Source: Pseudomonas fluorescens | GTDB lineage: Bacteria > Pseudomonadota > Gammaproteobacteria > Pseudomonadales > Pseudomonadaceae | Direction of reading: 5' to 3' | Assembly (NCBI RefSeq): GCF_000730425.1 | Contig: NZ_CP008896.1 | Coordinates: 3,472,001-3,536,000, forward strand | DNA: 64,000 nt | Notes under the pieces: generated by a model | The model's database searches: none | What the model saw: the letters and a program-made list of their open reading frames with translations, nothing else | Told to the model about the DNA's origin: nothing | Made by a program: the position numbers and the translations under genes | Part shown: piece after piece, positions 9,612 through 18,458 of the stretch | How positions within the stretch are numbered: the stretch's first letter is position 1 | How the letters are laid out: each line of letters opens with the position of its first letter

Positions 9612-10334
9612 ATGCTGCGTGTCCTCTTCAGTCGTGTTCTCAAAATCGTGAAATGGTTTGTCATCGGCAGTGTTTTGCTGGTGCTGCTGTTTCGTGTCGT
9701 CCCGCCGCCCTTCACGGCGCTGATGGTCGAGCGCAAGATCGAGTCCTGGATCGACGGCGAGCCCATCGACCTGCAACGCACCTGGGTGGCGTGGGATGAG
9801 ATCTCCGACGACCTGAAAATGGCGGTGATGGCCGGCGAGGACCAGCGCTTCCCGCAGCATTGGGGCTTTGATTTCGGTGCGATCCAGGCCGCCCTGTTGC
9901 ATAACGAGCGCGGCGGCTCGATTCGTGGTGCCAGTACGCTGAGCCAGCAGGTGTCGAAGAATCTGTTCCTGTGGACCGGCCGCAGTTATTTGCGCAAGGG
10001 CCTGGAAGCCTGGTTCACCGGGCTGATCGAGATCTTCTGGCCTAAGCAGCGGATTCTTGAGGTGTACCTCAACAGCGTGGAATGGGACGAAGGGGTATTT
10101 GGCGCAGAGGCAGCGGCCCGGCATCACTTTGGAGTGAGCGCAAAGGGGCTTTCGCGGCAACAGGCCAGCTACCTGGCAGCAGTGCTGCCTAATCCACGGG
10201 TGTGGAGTGCCAGCCATCCCACGGCGTATGTGGCACGGCGGGCAGCGTGGATTCGTCAGCAGATGGGGCAGTTGGGCGGCACCGGCTATTTGAATGAGCT
10301 GAACAAAACCCGCCAGGCGCCGTGGTCCAACTGA
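9612..10334 (+). CDS. mtgA: Monofunctional biosynthetic peptidoglycan transglycosylase
   Basis: Polymerises lipid II glycan strands in the periplasm while anchored by one N-terminal helix (about residues 12-32). GT51 motifs are in order: EDQRFPQHWGFD with the catalytic Glu, GASTLSQQVSKNLFLW, RKGLEAWFTGLIE and RILEVYLNSVEW. There is no transpeptidase domain; 240 residues is the normal length. The gene stands alone between divergent DUF423 and the convergent rpoH region. Confidence 0.95.
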   Translation: MLRVLFSRVLKIVKWFVIGSVLLVLLFRVVPPPFTALMVERKIESWIDGEPIDLQRTWVAWDEISDDLKMAVMAGEDQRFPQHWGFDFGAIQAALLHNERGGSIRGASTLSQQVSKNLFLWTGRSYLRKGLEAWFTGLIEIFWPKQRILEVYLNSVEWDEGVFGAEAAARHHFGVSAKGLSRQQASYLAAVLPNPRVWSASHPTAYVARRAAWIRQQMGQLGGTGYLNELNKTRQAPWSN

Positions 10335-10347
10335 CACCACACAAAAC

Positions 10348-10420
10348 CTGTAGGAGCCGGCTTGCCGGCGATAGCGGTGTATCAGACAGATCGCCATCGC
10401 CGGCAAGCCGGCTCCTACAG
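10348..10420. repeat. REPIN: inverted REP pair, GGAGCCGGCTTGCCGGCGAT family
   Basis: Near-perfect inverted copies separated by about 15 bases, located between the converging mtgA and rpoH genes. Confidence 0.9.
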
Positions 10421-10431
10421 GGCCACACAAA

Positions 10432-10468
10432 CAAAAATGCCCCGATCTTTCGATCAGGGCATTTTTTT
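10432..10468. terminator. Bidirectional rho-independent terminator (rpoH / mtgA)
   Basis: The stem ATGCCCTGATC / GATCGGGGCAT with a short AAA loop is flanked by an A run on the left and a T run on the right, so it can act on both strands. It lies 16 bases past the rpoH stop codon. Confidence 0.88.
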
Positions 10469-10484
10469 GGTCGTTCGCTGCGTG

Positions 10485-11339
10485 TTAGGCGGCGATCGAC
10501 AGTTTCAGCTTGTTCATCGCGCTTTTCTCAAGCTGACGAATCCGCTCGGCCGACACGTTGTACTTTTGCGCCAGGTCGTGCAGCGTGGCTTTTTCTTCTG
10601 CCAGCCAGCGCTGGTAGAGGATGTCACGGCTGCGGTCGTCCAGCACTTCCAGTGCTTCGTGCAGGTTGTGGTTGGAGTTGTCGCTCCAATCGGCATCTTC
10701 CAGTTGACGCGCCGGGTCGTACCGGTGGTCTTCCAGGTAGTTGGCCGGCGATTGGAAAGCACTGTCGTCGTCCGCTTCAGCGGCCGGGTCGAAGGCCATG
10801 TCATGGCCGGTCAGGCGACTTTCCATCTCACGCACTTCCCGAGGCTCCACGCCGAGGCTTTCGGCCACGCGGTGGACTTCCTCGTTGTTCAGCCACGCCA
10901 GGCGCTTCTTCTGGCTGCGCAGGTTGAAGAACAATTTGCGCTGGGCCTTGGTGGTCGCCACTTTCACGATGCGCCAGTTGCGCAAGATGAACTCGTGGAT
11001 TTCCGCCTTGATCCAGTGCACAGCGAACGAGACCAGGCGCACACCCATTTCCGGGTTGAAGCGCTTTACAGCCTTCATCAGGCCGACGTTGCCTTCCTGG
11101 ATCAGGTCAGCCTGGGCCAGGCCGTAGCCGCTATAGCTACGGGCGATATGTACGACAAAACGCAGGTGGGCGAGCACCATCTGCCGAGCCGCCCCCAAAT
11201 CCTGCTCATAGTAGAGACTCTCGGCCAGTTCACGCTCCTGCTCGGGCGTCAGCAAAGGAATGCTGTTGACCGTGTGCACATAGGCTTCCAGGTTCGCGCC
11301 TGGGACCAGAGCATAAGCAGGTTGCAAAGAAGTGGTCAT
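10485..11339 (-). CDS. rpoH: RNA polymerase sigma factor RpoH (sigma-32)
   Basis: Heat-shock sigma factor that directs polymerase to chaperone and protease genes. The 284 residues start [14 protein letters not shown]; region 2 contains [26 protein letters not shown], here abbreviated to its key core [11 protein letters not shown], followed by the RpoH box [15 protein letters not shown] and the region 4 helix-turn-helix [14 protein letters not shown]. The ATG at 11339 is set by a GGAGG site 8-12 bases upstream; the frame continues upstream without homology. It is 115 bases downstream of ftsX, the classic ftsYEX-rpoH order, and is likely to have its own promoters. Confidence 0.96.
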   Translation of the reverse strand: MTTSLQPAYALVPGANLEAYVHTVNSIPLLTPEQERELAESLYYEQDLGAARQMVLAHLRFVVHIARSYSGYGLAQADLIQEGNVGLMKAVKRFNPEMGVRLVSFAVHWIKAEIHEFILRNWRIVKVATTKAQRKLFFNLRSQKKRLAWLNNEEVHRVAESLGVEPREVREMESRLTGHDMAFDPAAEADDDSAFQSPANYLEDHRYDPARQLEDADWSDNSNHNLHEALEVLDDRSRDILYQRWLAEEKATLHDLAQKYNVSAERIRQLEKSAMNKLKLSIAA

Positions 11340-11387
11340 ACGAAAAAACCTCCGACTCACATAACTCGTGCAGTTCAGCACTGCGAA

Positions 11388-11415
11388 AATTGACCGGAAA
11401 CCGTAGGACAAGTTC
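11388..11415 (-). promoter_or_regulatory. Candidate AlgU/RpoE-type promoter upstream of rpoH
   Basis: Read on the minus strand, GAACTT (11410-11415) and TCAATT (11388-11393) are separated by exactly 16 bases, close to the GAACTT-N16-TCtgA pattern of envelope-stress sigma factors. It lies about 45-50 bases before the rpoH start. rpoH of P. aeruginosa is known to have an AlgU-dependent promoter; the match here is by eye. Confidence 0.5.
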
Positions 11416-11453
11416 CCTATAAACGCTGAAAGGTCAATACAAGCAAAAAGACA

Positions 11454-12476
11454 CTATTTCGGCGCCAGCTCCCTGAGATGGCGTGCGACTGCGATCCATG
11501 CACCGATATAACCCAACAACACTGCGCCAAGCAAGAGTGATAGACCATCGGCAGCGGGCACGCCAGCCAAGGCAAAGTCACTGCCATACAAACCGGCCAG
11601 GCCGACTACCGCGTCGTTCAGCCAATCCAGGCCAAACGCCAATACGCCCCAGGACAGAATCCCCGCACCGAAGCCATAAAGCGCGCCCATGTACAGAAAA
11701 GGACGGCGCACATAGCTGTCTGTGCCGCCCACCAGTTTAATCACTTCTATCTCGGTGCGACGGTTTTCAATATGAAGACGAATGGTATTGCCTATCACCA
11801 AAAGTAATGCAGAAACCAGCAACACCGTCAGGCCGAAGACAAACCGGTCGCCCAGCTTGAGAATCGCCGCCAGACGCTCGACCCAGACTAAATCAAGCTG
11901 CGCCTGTTGTACCTTGGGCAATTCAGCCAATTTTTGTCTTAATGCTTCAAGGGCCGTCTTGTCGATTTCATTCGGCGTCACCAGCACCACACCCGGCAAC
12001 GGGTTCTGCGGCAACTCCTTGAGCGCCTCGCCCAGACCGGATTGTTGCTGGAACTCTTCCAGCGCCTGGTCGCGACTGATGTACTCGGCATCCGCCACGC
12101 CCGGCAGGTTCTTGATCTGCTCGCGCAAGGCCTCGCCTTCAGTGGCACTGGCATCCAGTTGCAGGTACAGGGAAATCTGCGCCGCGCGCTGCCAGGAACC
12201 GCCCAGGCGCTCGACATTATTAAGCAACAATGACAAACCCATCGGCAGGCTCAACGCCACTGCCATCACCAGGCAGGTGAAAAAACTGCCAATCGGCTGC
12301 TTGCCCAGGCGACGCAAGCTGTCCACCAGGCTGGCGCGATGGCTTTCGACCCAGGCGTGCAGCAAGGTGCTGAAGTCAGGGCCGTCATCCTCATCGCGTT
12401 TCTTTTTCTGTGGCTGAGGGTCGGCCGCTTTCGGCGCTACTCGCTCGGAGACTTTAGGGCTGCGGGTGGCACTCAT
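11454..12476 (-). CDS. ftsX: Cell division protein FtsX (ABC-type permease subunit)
   Basis: Inner-membrane partner of FtsE that activates septal murein hydrolases through periplasmic partners. The 340 residues have a basic, proline-rich cytoplasmic N-terminus, a first membrane helix near residues 65-90, a large periplasmic loop (about 90-210), and three C-terminal helices. The motif IRLHIENRRTEIEVIKLVGG between helices two and three is characteristic. Its start overlaps the ftsE stop by 4 bases. Confidence 0.95.
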   Translation of the reverse strand: MSATRSPKVSERVAPKAADPQPQKKKRDEDDGPDFSTLLHAWVESHRASLVDSLRRLGKQPIGSFFTCLVMAVALSLPMGLSLLLNNVERLGGSWQRAAQISLYLQLDASATEGEALREQIKNLPGVADAEYISRDQALEEFQQQSGLGEALKELPQNPLPGVVLVTPNEIDKTALEALRQKLAELPKVQQAQLDLVWVERLAAILKLGDRFVFGLTVLLVSALLLVIGNTIRLHIENRRTEIEVIKLVGGTDSYVRRPFLYMGALYGFGAGILSWGVLAFGLDWLNDAVVGLAGLYGSDFALAGVPAADGLSLLLGAVLLGYIGAWIAVARHLRELAPK

Positions 12477-13144
12477 ACGCCGGCCTCCCCATCACCAATC
12501 AGGCGGCCGCGCTGCAGGGTCAGCATGCGATGGCGCATGCGCGCGATCAATGCCAGGTCGTGGCTGGCAATCAGCACGCTGGTGCCCAGGCGGTTGATGT
12601 CTTCAAAGACGCCCATGATTTCCGCGGCCAGGCGAGGGTCGAGGTTACCGGTGGGTTCGTCCGCTAGCAGCAAGGCCGGGCGATGGACGATGGCGCGGGC
12701 AATGCCGACACGCTGTTGCTGGCCGGTGGACAGGTCGCCGGGATACAGGTCGGTCTTGTCCGACAGCGCTACACGCTCCAGGGCAGAATCCACACGCTTG
12801 ACGATTTCGGCCTTGGACAGCCCGAGGATCTGCAATGGCAGGGCGATATTGTTGAACACCGTGCGATCGAACAGCAATTGGTGGTTCTGGAACACCACGC
12901 CGATCTGCCGGCGCAGGAACGGGATCTGTGCGTTGCTGATAGTGGCCAGGTCCTGGCCCGCCAGCAGCAGTTTGCCAGTGGTTGGGCGCTCCATGGCCAG
13001 CAACAGGCGCAGCAAGGTACTTTTGCCGGCGCCGGAATGACCGGTGACAAACAGGAACTCGCCACGGCGCACCCGGAAACTCAGCTCATGCAAGCCCACA
13101 TGCCCGTTGGCGTAGCGCTTGCCCACCTGCTCAAAACGAATCAT
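12473..13144 (-). CDS. ftsE: Cell division ATP-binding protein FtsE
   Basis: ABC ATPase of the FtsEX complex, 223 residues. Walker A GHSGAGKSTLL near residue 36, signature LSTGQQQRVGIARA and Walker B LLLADEPTGNLD are all intact. It overlaps ftsY upstream and ftsX downstream by 4 bases each, so the three are translationally coupled. Confidence 0.97.
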   Translation of the reverse strand: MIRFEQVGKRYANGHVGLHELSFRVRRGEFLFVTGHSGAGKSTLLRLLLAMERPTTGKLLLAGQDLATISNAQIPFLRRQIGVVFQNHQLLFDRTVFNNIALPLQILGLSKAEIVKRVDSALERVALSDKTDLYPGDLSTGQQQRVGIARAIVHRPALLLADEPTGNLDPRLAAEIMGVFEDINRLGTSVLIASHDLALIARMRHRMLTLQRGRLIGDGEAGV

Positions 13145-14568
13145 GAACGCTCCCGCTCGGCAAACAGTGCCTGGACAAAGGGCTCAGCCTCAAACGTGCG
13201 CAGGTCATCAATACCTTCGCCAACACCGATATAACGAATCGGCAGCCCGAACTGTTTAGCCAGGGCGAAAATAACCCCACCTTTGGCCGTGCCATCGAGC
13301 TTAGTCAACGCCAGGCCAGTCAGTTGCACGGTCTGATTGAATTGCTTGGCCTGACTGATCGCGTTCTGCCCGGTACCGGCGTCCAGCACCAACAGCACCT
13401 CGTGCGGCGCATCGGCGTCAAGCTTGCCCATCACCCGGCGGACTTTCTTCAACTCTTCCATCAGGTTGTCTTTGGTATGCAGGCGACCGGCGGTATCGGC
13501 GATCAGCACATCGATGTTGCGGGCCTTGGCGGCCTGCACCGCGTCGAAGATCACCGAGGCGGAGTCGGCGCCGGTGTGCTGAGCGATCACCGGGATCTTG
13601 TTGCGCTCGCCCCATACCTGCAATTGCTCCACGGCAGCGGCGCGGAAGGTATCACCGGCGGCGAGCATGACTTTCTTGCCTTCCAGCTGCAGCTTCTTCG
13701 CCAGCTTGCCGATGGTGGTGGTCTTGCCGGCGCCGTTGACGCCGACCACCAGGATCACGAAGGGTTTTTTCTCGGTAATCACCAGCGGTGCTTCCACTGG
13801 CTTGAGCATGGCGGCCAGTTCGGCCTGCAATGACTTGTAAAGCGCGTCGGCGTCAGTGAGCTGCTTGCGCGCGACCTTCTGGGTCAGGCTCTGAATGATC
13901 ACGCCGGTGGCTTCGACGCCCACGTCAGCGGTCAACAGGCGAGTCTCGATATCTTCGAGCAACTCGTCATCAATGATTTTCTTGCCCAGGAACAGGCTGG
14001 CCATGCCTTCGCCGATGCTGGCGCTGGTTTTGCTCAGGCCTTGCTTGAGGCGAGCGAAGAAGCCGGTCTTGCTGGTTTCAACAGGTACGGCGACAGGCTC
14101 GGCAACCACGGCAAGGGGCTCGGCAACTACGGGCTCGACCACCCGCAGGGCCGGCTCAAGCACGACTGGCTGGGGCTCGACGGCTACTTTTAGCGGCTCG
14201 ACAAACACGGGGATCGGCGGTGCTACGTGCTCGGCCTGCACATCCTCGACCAGCGCGACAGGCTCCTCAGCCACAGGCAATGACGGCCATGGCTTGTGCT
14301 CCGGCTCCGGCTCCGGCGCAACCTCCACCACCGGCTGCAAGACCGGCTCGGCGGCAGGCAACACCACCGGCGCCGGCACCTCGACGACAGGCTCGGCCAC
14401 CGGTTCAATCACAGGTTCCGCCTGTAAAACAGGCTCGGGCACGGGCTCAGGTTGGGCTTGCGGCTGTTCGACGACGGTTTCCTGCGGCTTTTTGCGCAGC
14501 CATCCGAACAGGCCTTTTTTCTCGCCAGCCGCAGCTGGGCTCTTCTTGTCGTCGTTGGAACCAAACAT
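13141..14568 (-). CDS. ftsY: Signal recognition particle receptor FtsY
   Basis: GTPase that docks SRP-ribosome complexes at the membrane. The C-terminal NG domain (about residues 170-475) contains GVNGAGKTTTIGKLA, AGDTFRAAAVEQL, DTAGRLHTK and LTKLDGTAKGG. The N-terminal A domain (residues 1-165) is low-complexity, built from repeated Val-Glu-Pro units (for example PVPEPVLQAEPVIEPVAEPV), following a basic head with GWLRKKPQE. A long repetitive acidic A domain is normal in Pseudomonas but its length varies. First gene of ftsY-ftsE-ftsX. Confidence 0.96.
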   Translation of the reverse strand: MFGSNDDKKSPAAAGEKKGLFGWLRKKPQETVVEQPQAQPEPVPEPVLQAEPVIEPVAEPVVEVPAPVVLPAAEPVLQPVVEVAPEPEPEHKPWPSLPVAEEPVALVEDVQAEHVAPPIPVFVEPLKVAVEPQPVVLEPALRVVEPVVAEPLAVVAEPVAVPVETSKTGFFARLKQGLSKTSASIGEGMASLFLGKKIIDDELLEDIETRLLTADVGVEATGVIIQSLTQKVARKQLTDADALYKSLQAELAAMLKPVEAPLVITEKKPFVILVVGVNGAGKTTTIGKLAKKLQLEGKKVMLAAGDTFRAAAVEQLQVWGERNKIPVIAQHTGADSASVIFDAVQAAKARNIDVLIADTAGRLHTKDNLMEELKKVRRVMGKLDADAPHEVLLVLDAGTGQNAISQAKQFNQTVQLTGLALTKLDGTAKGGVIFALAKQFGLPIRYIGVGEGIDDLRTFEAEPFVQALFAERERS

Positions 14569-14909
14569 GGAGGACGGCTATCTCACGGTAGCGACGCGCC
14601 AAGGTGGCGCCTCGGTAAATAATATTCGATGCGCAACAGACTGTTTTTTAGCCAGCTTGTTCATGCGCAGCATTTTGTGAGGCGTGAATACAGCCTCAAC
14701 AAATCGATTCAATATAGGACTGAAGCGATAAAATCGGCGAAAAGCGGATTAAAAACGGGGAAACCCACCGATAACTCCATCTTTACGACGACTGGATCCG
14801 AAACGATATGACAGCCGCAGTGGCCGCCGCTAATACGGATCAGTATCCTAGCACCTCCTCGCCCGCCGACGCTAAGACCAAGCGGGCAGCCCAACAGGTT
14901 AAAAAACGA
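14569..14909. other. Divergent intergenic region between ftsY and the M16 protease genes
   Basis: About 340 bases, noticeably more AT-rich than its surroundings in 14620-14810, with AATAATATTC close to ftsY and several A/T runs. It must hold promoters for both directions. I see no convincing sigma-70 pair, RNA gene or repeat. A 60-codon frame at 14629-14811 and an in-frame N-terminal extension of the protease (from 14808) are open but unsupported. Confidence 0.6.
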
Positions 14910-16265
14910 ATGAATGCTCTAGCCCGCCGCGCCGCAGGCCTGCTGCTCAGCACAGTTTGTCTGCCCCTTTCAGCCTTGGCTGCCGCCCCTCAACCCACCC
15001 ATGAATTCACCCTGGACAACGGCCTCAAGGTTGTCGTGCGCGAAGACCATCGCGCCCCGGTGGTGGTCTCGCAGGTCTGGTACAAGGTCGGCTCCAGCTA
15101 TGAAACCCCTGGCCAGACCGGCCTGTCCCACGCCCTGGAACACATGATGTTCAAGGGCAGCTCCAAGACCGGCCCCGGCGAAGCCTCCCTGATCCTGCGT
15201 GATCTGGGCGCCGAAGAAAACGCCTTCACCAGCGACGACTACACCGCCTACTACCAAGTACTGGCCCGCGACCGCCTGGGCGTTGCCCTGGAGCTGGAAG
15301 CCGACCGCATGGCCACCCTGCGCTTGCCAGCCGATGAGTTCAGCCGCGAGATCGAAGTCATCAAGGAGGAGCGCCGCCTGCGCACCGATGACAATCCGAT
15401 GTCCAAGGCCTTCGAACGCTTCAAGGCCATGGCCTACCCGGCCAGTGGCTACCACACGCCGACCATTGGCTGGATGGCCGACCTGGATCGCATGAAGGTC
15501 GAGGAACTGCGCCACTGGTACCAATCCTGGTACGTGCCGAACAACGCCACCCTGGTGGTGGTCGGCGACGTGACCCCGGACGAGGTGAAAACCCTGGCCC
15601 AGCGTTACTTCGGCCCGATTCCAAAACGTGACGTGCCACCCGCGAAAAAACCCCTGGAGCTGGCCGAGCCAGGCGAGCGCCTGCTGACCATGCATGTACA
15701 GACCCAGTTGCCGAGCGTCATCCTGGGCTTCAATGTCCCAGGCCTGGCCACCGCCGAAGACAAACGCTCGGTCAACGCCCTGCGCCTGATCTCGGCGTTG
15801 CTCGATGGCGGCTACAGCGCACGCATCCCGAGCCAGCTGGAGCGCGGTGAAGAATTGGTGTCCGGCGCCTCGACCAGCTACGACGCCTACACCCGCGGCG
15901 ACAGCCTGTTCACCTTGAGCGCCACACCCAACCAGCAGAAGAAGAAAACCATGGCCCAGGCAGAAGCCGGGCTCTGGCGCCTGCTGGATGAACTCAAGGC
16001 CAAGCCACCCACCGCAGAAGAGCTGGAACGCATCCGCGCCCAGGTCATTGCCGGCGTGGTCTACGAGCGCGACTCCATCACCAGCCAGGCCACGGCCATC
16101 GGTTCCCTGGAAACGGTCGGCCTGTCGTGGAAACTCATGGACACCGAGCTTGCCGAGCTGCAAAGCGTGACGCCCGAGGACATCCAGAAGGCTGCGCGTA
16201 TGTATTTCACCCGCGAACGCCTGAGTGTCGCCCATGTCCTGCCCGAGGAGACCACTCATGAGTGA
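14910..16265 (+). CDS. M16 family zinc metalloprotease, catalytic subunit
   Basis: An exported pitrilysin/insulinase-like protease of 451 residues. The inverted zinc motif is H74-A-L-E77-H78 in SHALEHMMFKG, with the downstream acid in the conserved ENAFTSDDYTAYY/ELEADRM region. A signal peptide is visible (MNALARRAAGLLLSTVC… to SALAA). The ATG at 14910 is chosen because it starts that signal peptide; an ATG at 14808 in frame would bury it behind 34 polar residues. The next gene overlaps by 8 bases and encodes a partner lacking the zinc motif, so the two probably form a heterodimeric periplasmic peptidase, as shown for M16B pairs in other bacteria. Confidence 0.9.
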   Translation: MNALARRAAGLLLSTVCLPLSALAAAPQPTHEFTLDNGLKVVVREDHRAPVVVSQVWYKVGSSYETPGQTGLSHALEHMMFKGSSKTGPGEASLILRDLGAEENAFTSDDYTAYYQVLARDRLGVALELEADRMATLRLPADEFSREIEVIKEERRLRTDDNPMSKAFERFKAMAYPASGYHTPTIGWMADLDRMKVEELRHWYQSWYVPNNATLVVVGDVTPDEVKTLAQRYFGPIPKRDVPPAKKPLELAEPGERLLTMHVQTQLPSVILGFNVPGLATAEDKRSVNALRLISALLDGGYSARIPSQLERGEELVSGASTSYDAYTRGDSLFTLSATPNQQKKKTMAQAEAGLWRLLDELKAKPPTAEELERIRAQVIAGVVYERDSITSQATAIGSLETVGLSWKLMDTELAELQSVTPEDIQKAARMYFTRERLSVAHVLPEETTHE

Positions 16266-17748
16266 TCGCAAAAACAATCGCCTGGTGCTGCCCGGCCTGA
16301 TCGTCGTAACCCTGGTGGCGGCGGTCGCGGTGTATATCGGTCGCCCGGACGAATCCGTCGCCAGCCCGGAACTGGAGCAGGCCAAATCCAGCACGCCCCT
16401 GCAATCCTTGGCAGAGCTGGACGGCAAGAGACCGACCAACCGCGAACTCAACGTGCAGACGTGGCGTACCGCCGAAGGCGCCAAGGTGCTGTTCGTCGAA
16501 GCCCACGAATTGCCGATGTTCGACATACGCGTCCTGTTCGCGGCCGGCAGCAGCCGGGACGGCAACACGCCGGGCCTGGCCCTGCTGACCAACGCCATGC
16601 TCAATGAAGGTGTGCCGGGCAAAGACGTGGGGCAAATTGCCGCCGGCTTTGAAGGCCTGGGCGCCGAGTTCAGCAACGGCTCCTTCCTCGATATGGCGCT
16701 GGTGTCGTTGCGTAGCCTCAGTAGCACCGATAAGCGCGAGGCCGCCCTGACACTGTTTGACCAGGTAATCGGCCAGCCGACCTTCCCTGCCGACTCCCTG
16801 GCGCGGATCAAGAACCAGCTGCTGGCCGGCTTCGAGTACCAGAAACAGAACCCGAGCAAGCTGGCAGGTATCGAGTTGTTCAAACGCCTGTACGGTGATC
16901 ACCCCTATGCCCATTCGAACGAGGGCACGCCCGAGAGCATTCCGGCCATCACCCAGGCACAGTTGAAGGCATTCCACGCCAAGGCCTACGCCGCTGGCAA
17001 CGCGGTGATCGCTCTGGTCGGCGACTTGTCCCGGGCCGAGGCCGAGGCCATGGCGGCTAAAGTGTCCGCATCCCTGCCCAAAGGCCCGGCGCTGGCGAAG
17101 ATCGTCGAGCCGACCGAACCCAAGGCCGGCCTGAGCCACATCGAGTTTCCATCCAAGCAGACACACCTGATGCTCGCACAACTGGGCATCGACCGCGCCG
17201 ACCCGGACTACGCAGCCCTGTCCCTGGGCAACCAAATTCTTGGCGGCGGTGGCTTTGGCACCCGCCTGATGAGCGAAGTACGCGAGAAGCGCGGCCTGAC
17301 CTACGGCGTCTACTCGGGCTTCTCGCCGATGCAGGTGCGTGGCCCCTTCATGATCAACCTGCAGACCCGCGCCGAAATGAGCGGCGGCACCTTGCGCCTG
17401 GTGGAGCAAGTGCTGGCCGACTACCTCAAGACCGGACCGACGCAAAAAGAACTGGATGACGCCAAGCGCGAACTGGCTGGCAGATTCCCGCTGTCCACCG
17501 CGAGCAACGCCGATATCGTCGGGCAATTGGGGGCCATGGGCTTCTACAACCTGCCGCTCAATTACCTGGAAGACTTCATGCAGCAATCCCAGGCCCTGAC
17601 CGTCGAACAGGTCAAGGCCGCACTGAACAAGCACTTGAGCAGCGATAAAATGGTGATCGTGACCGTAGGTCCCACCATCGCGCAAAAGCCACTACCGCCC
17701 CCCACTGATAAACCTGCCGAGCAGCCGCTCGGGGTTCCGGAGCATTAA
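16258..17748 (+). CDS. M16 family peptidase-like protein, non-catalytic partner subunit
   Basis: A 496-residue M16 homologue with one N-terminal hydrophobic segment (about residues 10-28, VLPGLIVVTLVAAVAV) that works as an anchor or uncleaved signal. Where the catalytic subunit has HxxEH this protein has LLTNAMLNEGV, so zinc binding is lost. The C-terminal part keeps the substrate-binding R/Y pair region (REKRGLTYGVYSGF). Start at 16258 overlaps the upstream stop (ATGAGTGA). The role inferred is substrate binding in a heterodimer. Confidence 0.9.
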   Translation: MSDRKNNRLVLPGLIVVTLVAAVAVYIGRPDESVASPELEQAKSSTPLQSLAELDGKRPTNRELNVQTWRTAEGAKVLFVEAHELPMFDIRVLFAAGSSRDGNTPGLALLTNAMLNEGVPGKDVGQIAAGFEGLGAEFSNGSFLDMALVSLRSLSSTDKREAALTLFDQVIGQPTFPADSLARIKNQLLAGFEYQKQNPSKLAGIELFKRLYGDHPYAHSNEGTPESIPAITQAQLKAFHAKAYAAGNAVIALVGDLSRAEAEAMAAKVSASLPKGPALAKIVEPTEPKAGLSHIEFPSKQTHLMLAQLGIDRADPDYAALSLGNQILGGGGFGTRLMSEVREKRGLTYGVYSGFSPMQVRGPFMINLQTRAEMSGGTLRLVEQVLADYLKTGPTQKELDDAKRELAGRFPLSTASNADIVGQLGAMGFYNLPLNYLEDFMQQSQALTVEQVKAALNKHLSSDKMVIVTVGPTIAQKPLPPPTDKPAEQPLGVPEH

Positions 17749-18362
17749 TGGCTAGCCCATCGCGCCCTAAAAAACCTGTCCACAACGTTCATAACGGTGT
17801 GGGCCAACTGCGCATCATTGGCGGTCAATGGCGCAGCCGCAAGCTGAGCTTCCCCGATGTAGTGGGTCTGCGTCCGACGCCGGACCGAGTCCGTGAAACC
17901 CTGTTCAACTGGCTCGCACCGTACATCGAAGGGGCCAAGGTGCTTGACCCGTTCGCCGGCAGCGGTGCGTTGTTCCTGGAGTCCCTGTCCCGTGGCGCAG
18001 CCCTGGGCCAAGCCCTGGATGCGAGCAACGTGGCGGTGTCCAGCCTGCGCGAACACCTGGGCACCCTGCGCTGCACCACCGGTCACGTACAGACAGCCGA
18101 TGCCCTGCGCTACCTGGAAACCCAGCCGGCCAGTGCATTCGACGTGGTGTTCCTCGACCCGCCGTTCAACCAGAACCTGTTGCCGACAGTCTGCACGCTG
18201 CTGGAAGAGCGCCAATGGCTGGCCGATGACGCGTGGGTCTACACCGAAAGCGAAGCGGCGCCTTCGACCCTGGGCCTGCCGGGCAACTGGCGCCTGCACC
18301 GCGAGCAAAAATCCGGGCGGGTGTATTACGCGTTGTGGCAACGCACGGCTCTGGCCCACTAA
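17748..18362 (+). CDS. rsmD: 16S rRNA (guanine(966)-N(2))-methyltransferase
   Basis: Methylates G966 of 16S rRNA in the assembled 30S subunit. It has 204 residues, with LRIIGGQWRSRKLSFP at the N-terminus, RPTPDRVRETLFNWL, SAM motif LDPFAGSGALFLE and the catalytic FLDPPF. Its ATG shares one base with the stop of the upstream M16 gene (TAATG), so translation is coupled. In many gammaproteobacteria rsmD neighbours ftsY, as here. Confidence 0.95.
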   Translation: MASPSRPKKPVHNVHNGVGQLRIIGGQWRSRKLSFPDVVGLRPTPDRVRETLFNWLAPYIEGAKVLDPFAGSGALFLESLSRGAALGQALDASNVAVSSLREHLGTLRCTTGHVQTADALRYLETQPASAFDVVFLDPPFNQNLLPTVCTLLEERQWLADDAWVYTESEAAPSTLGLPGNWRLHREQKSGRVYYALWQRTALAH

Positions 18363-18366
18363 AACG

Positions 18367-18447
18367 CTGTAGGCGCGGACTTATCTGCGGGATGCCGGGA
18401 GGAACCCGGTGAGCTTGAGCCCTTCGCGGGCAAGCTCGCGCTTACAG
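18367..18447. repeat. Degenerate REP-like hairpin
   Basis: Outer arms CTGTAGGCGCGGAC and GCTCGCGCTTACAG can pair and an inner CCGGGAGGAACCCGG hairpin lies between. It appears to be a decayed or divergent REP pair between rsmD and the hydrolase gene. Confidence 0.6.
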
Positions 18448-18458
18448 GGCAGGTATTC

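Noticed and set aside
14629..14811. A 60-codon frame in the ftsY-M16 gap
   Set aside because: AT-rich sequence with no ribosome site and no similarity to known small proteins; more likely promoter DNA.
14970..16883. A 637-codon open frame on the - strand across the two M16 genes
   Set aside because: Antisense artefact of high GC at third positions; it crosses both genes without a ribosome site or protein-like motif.
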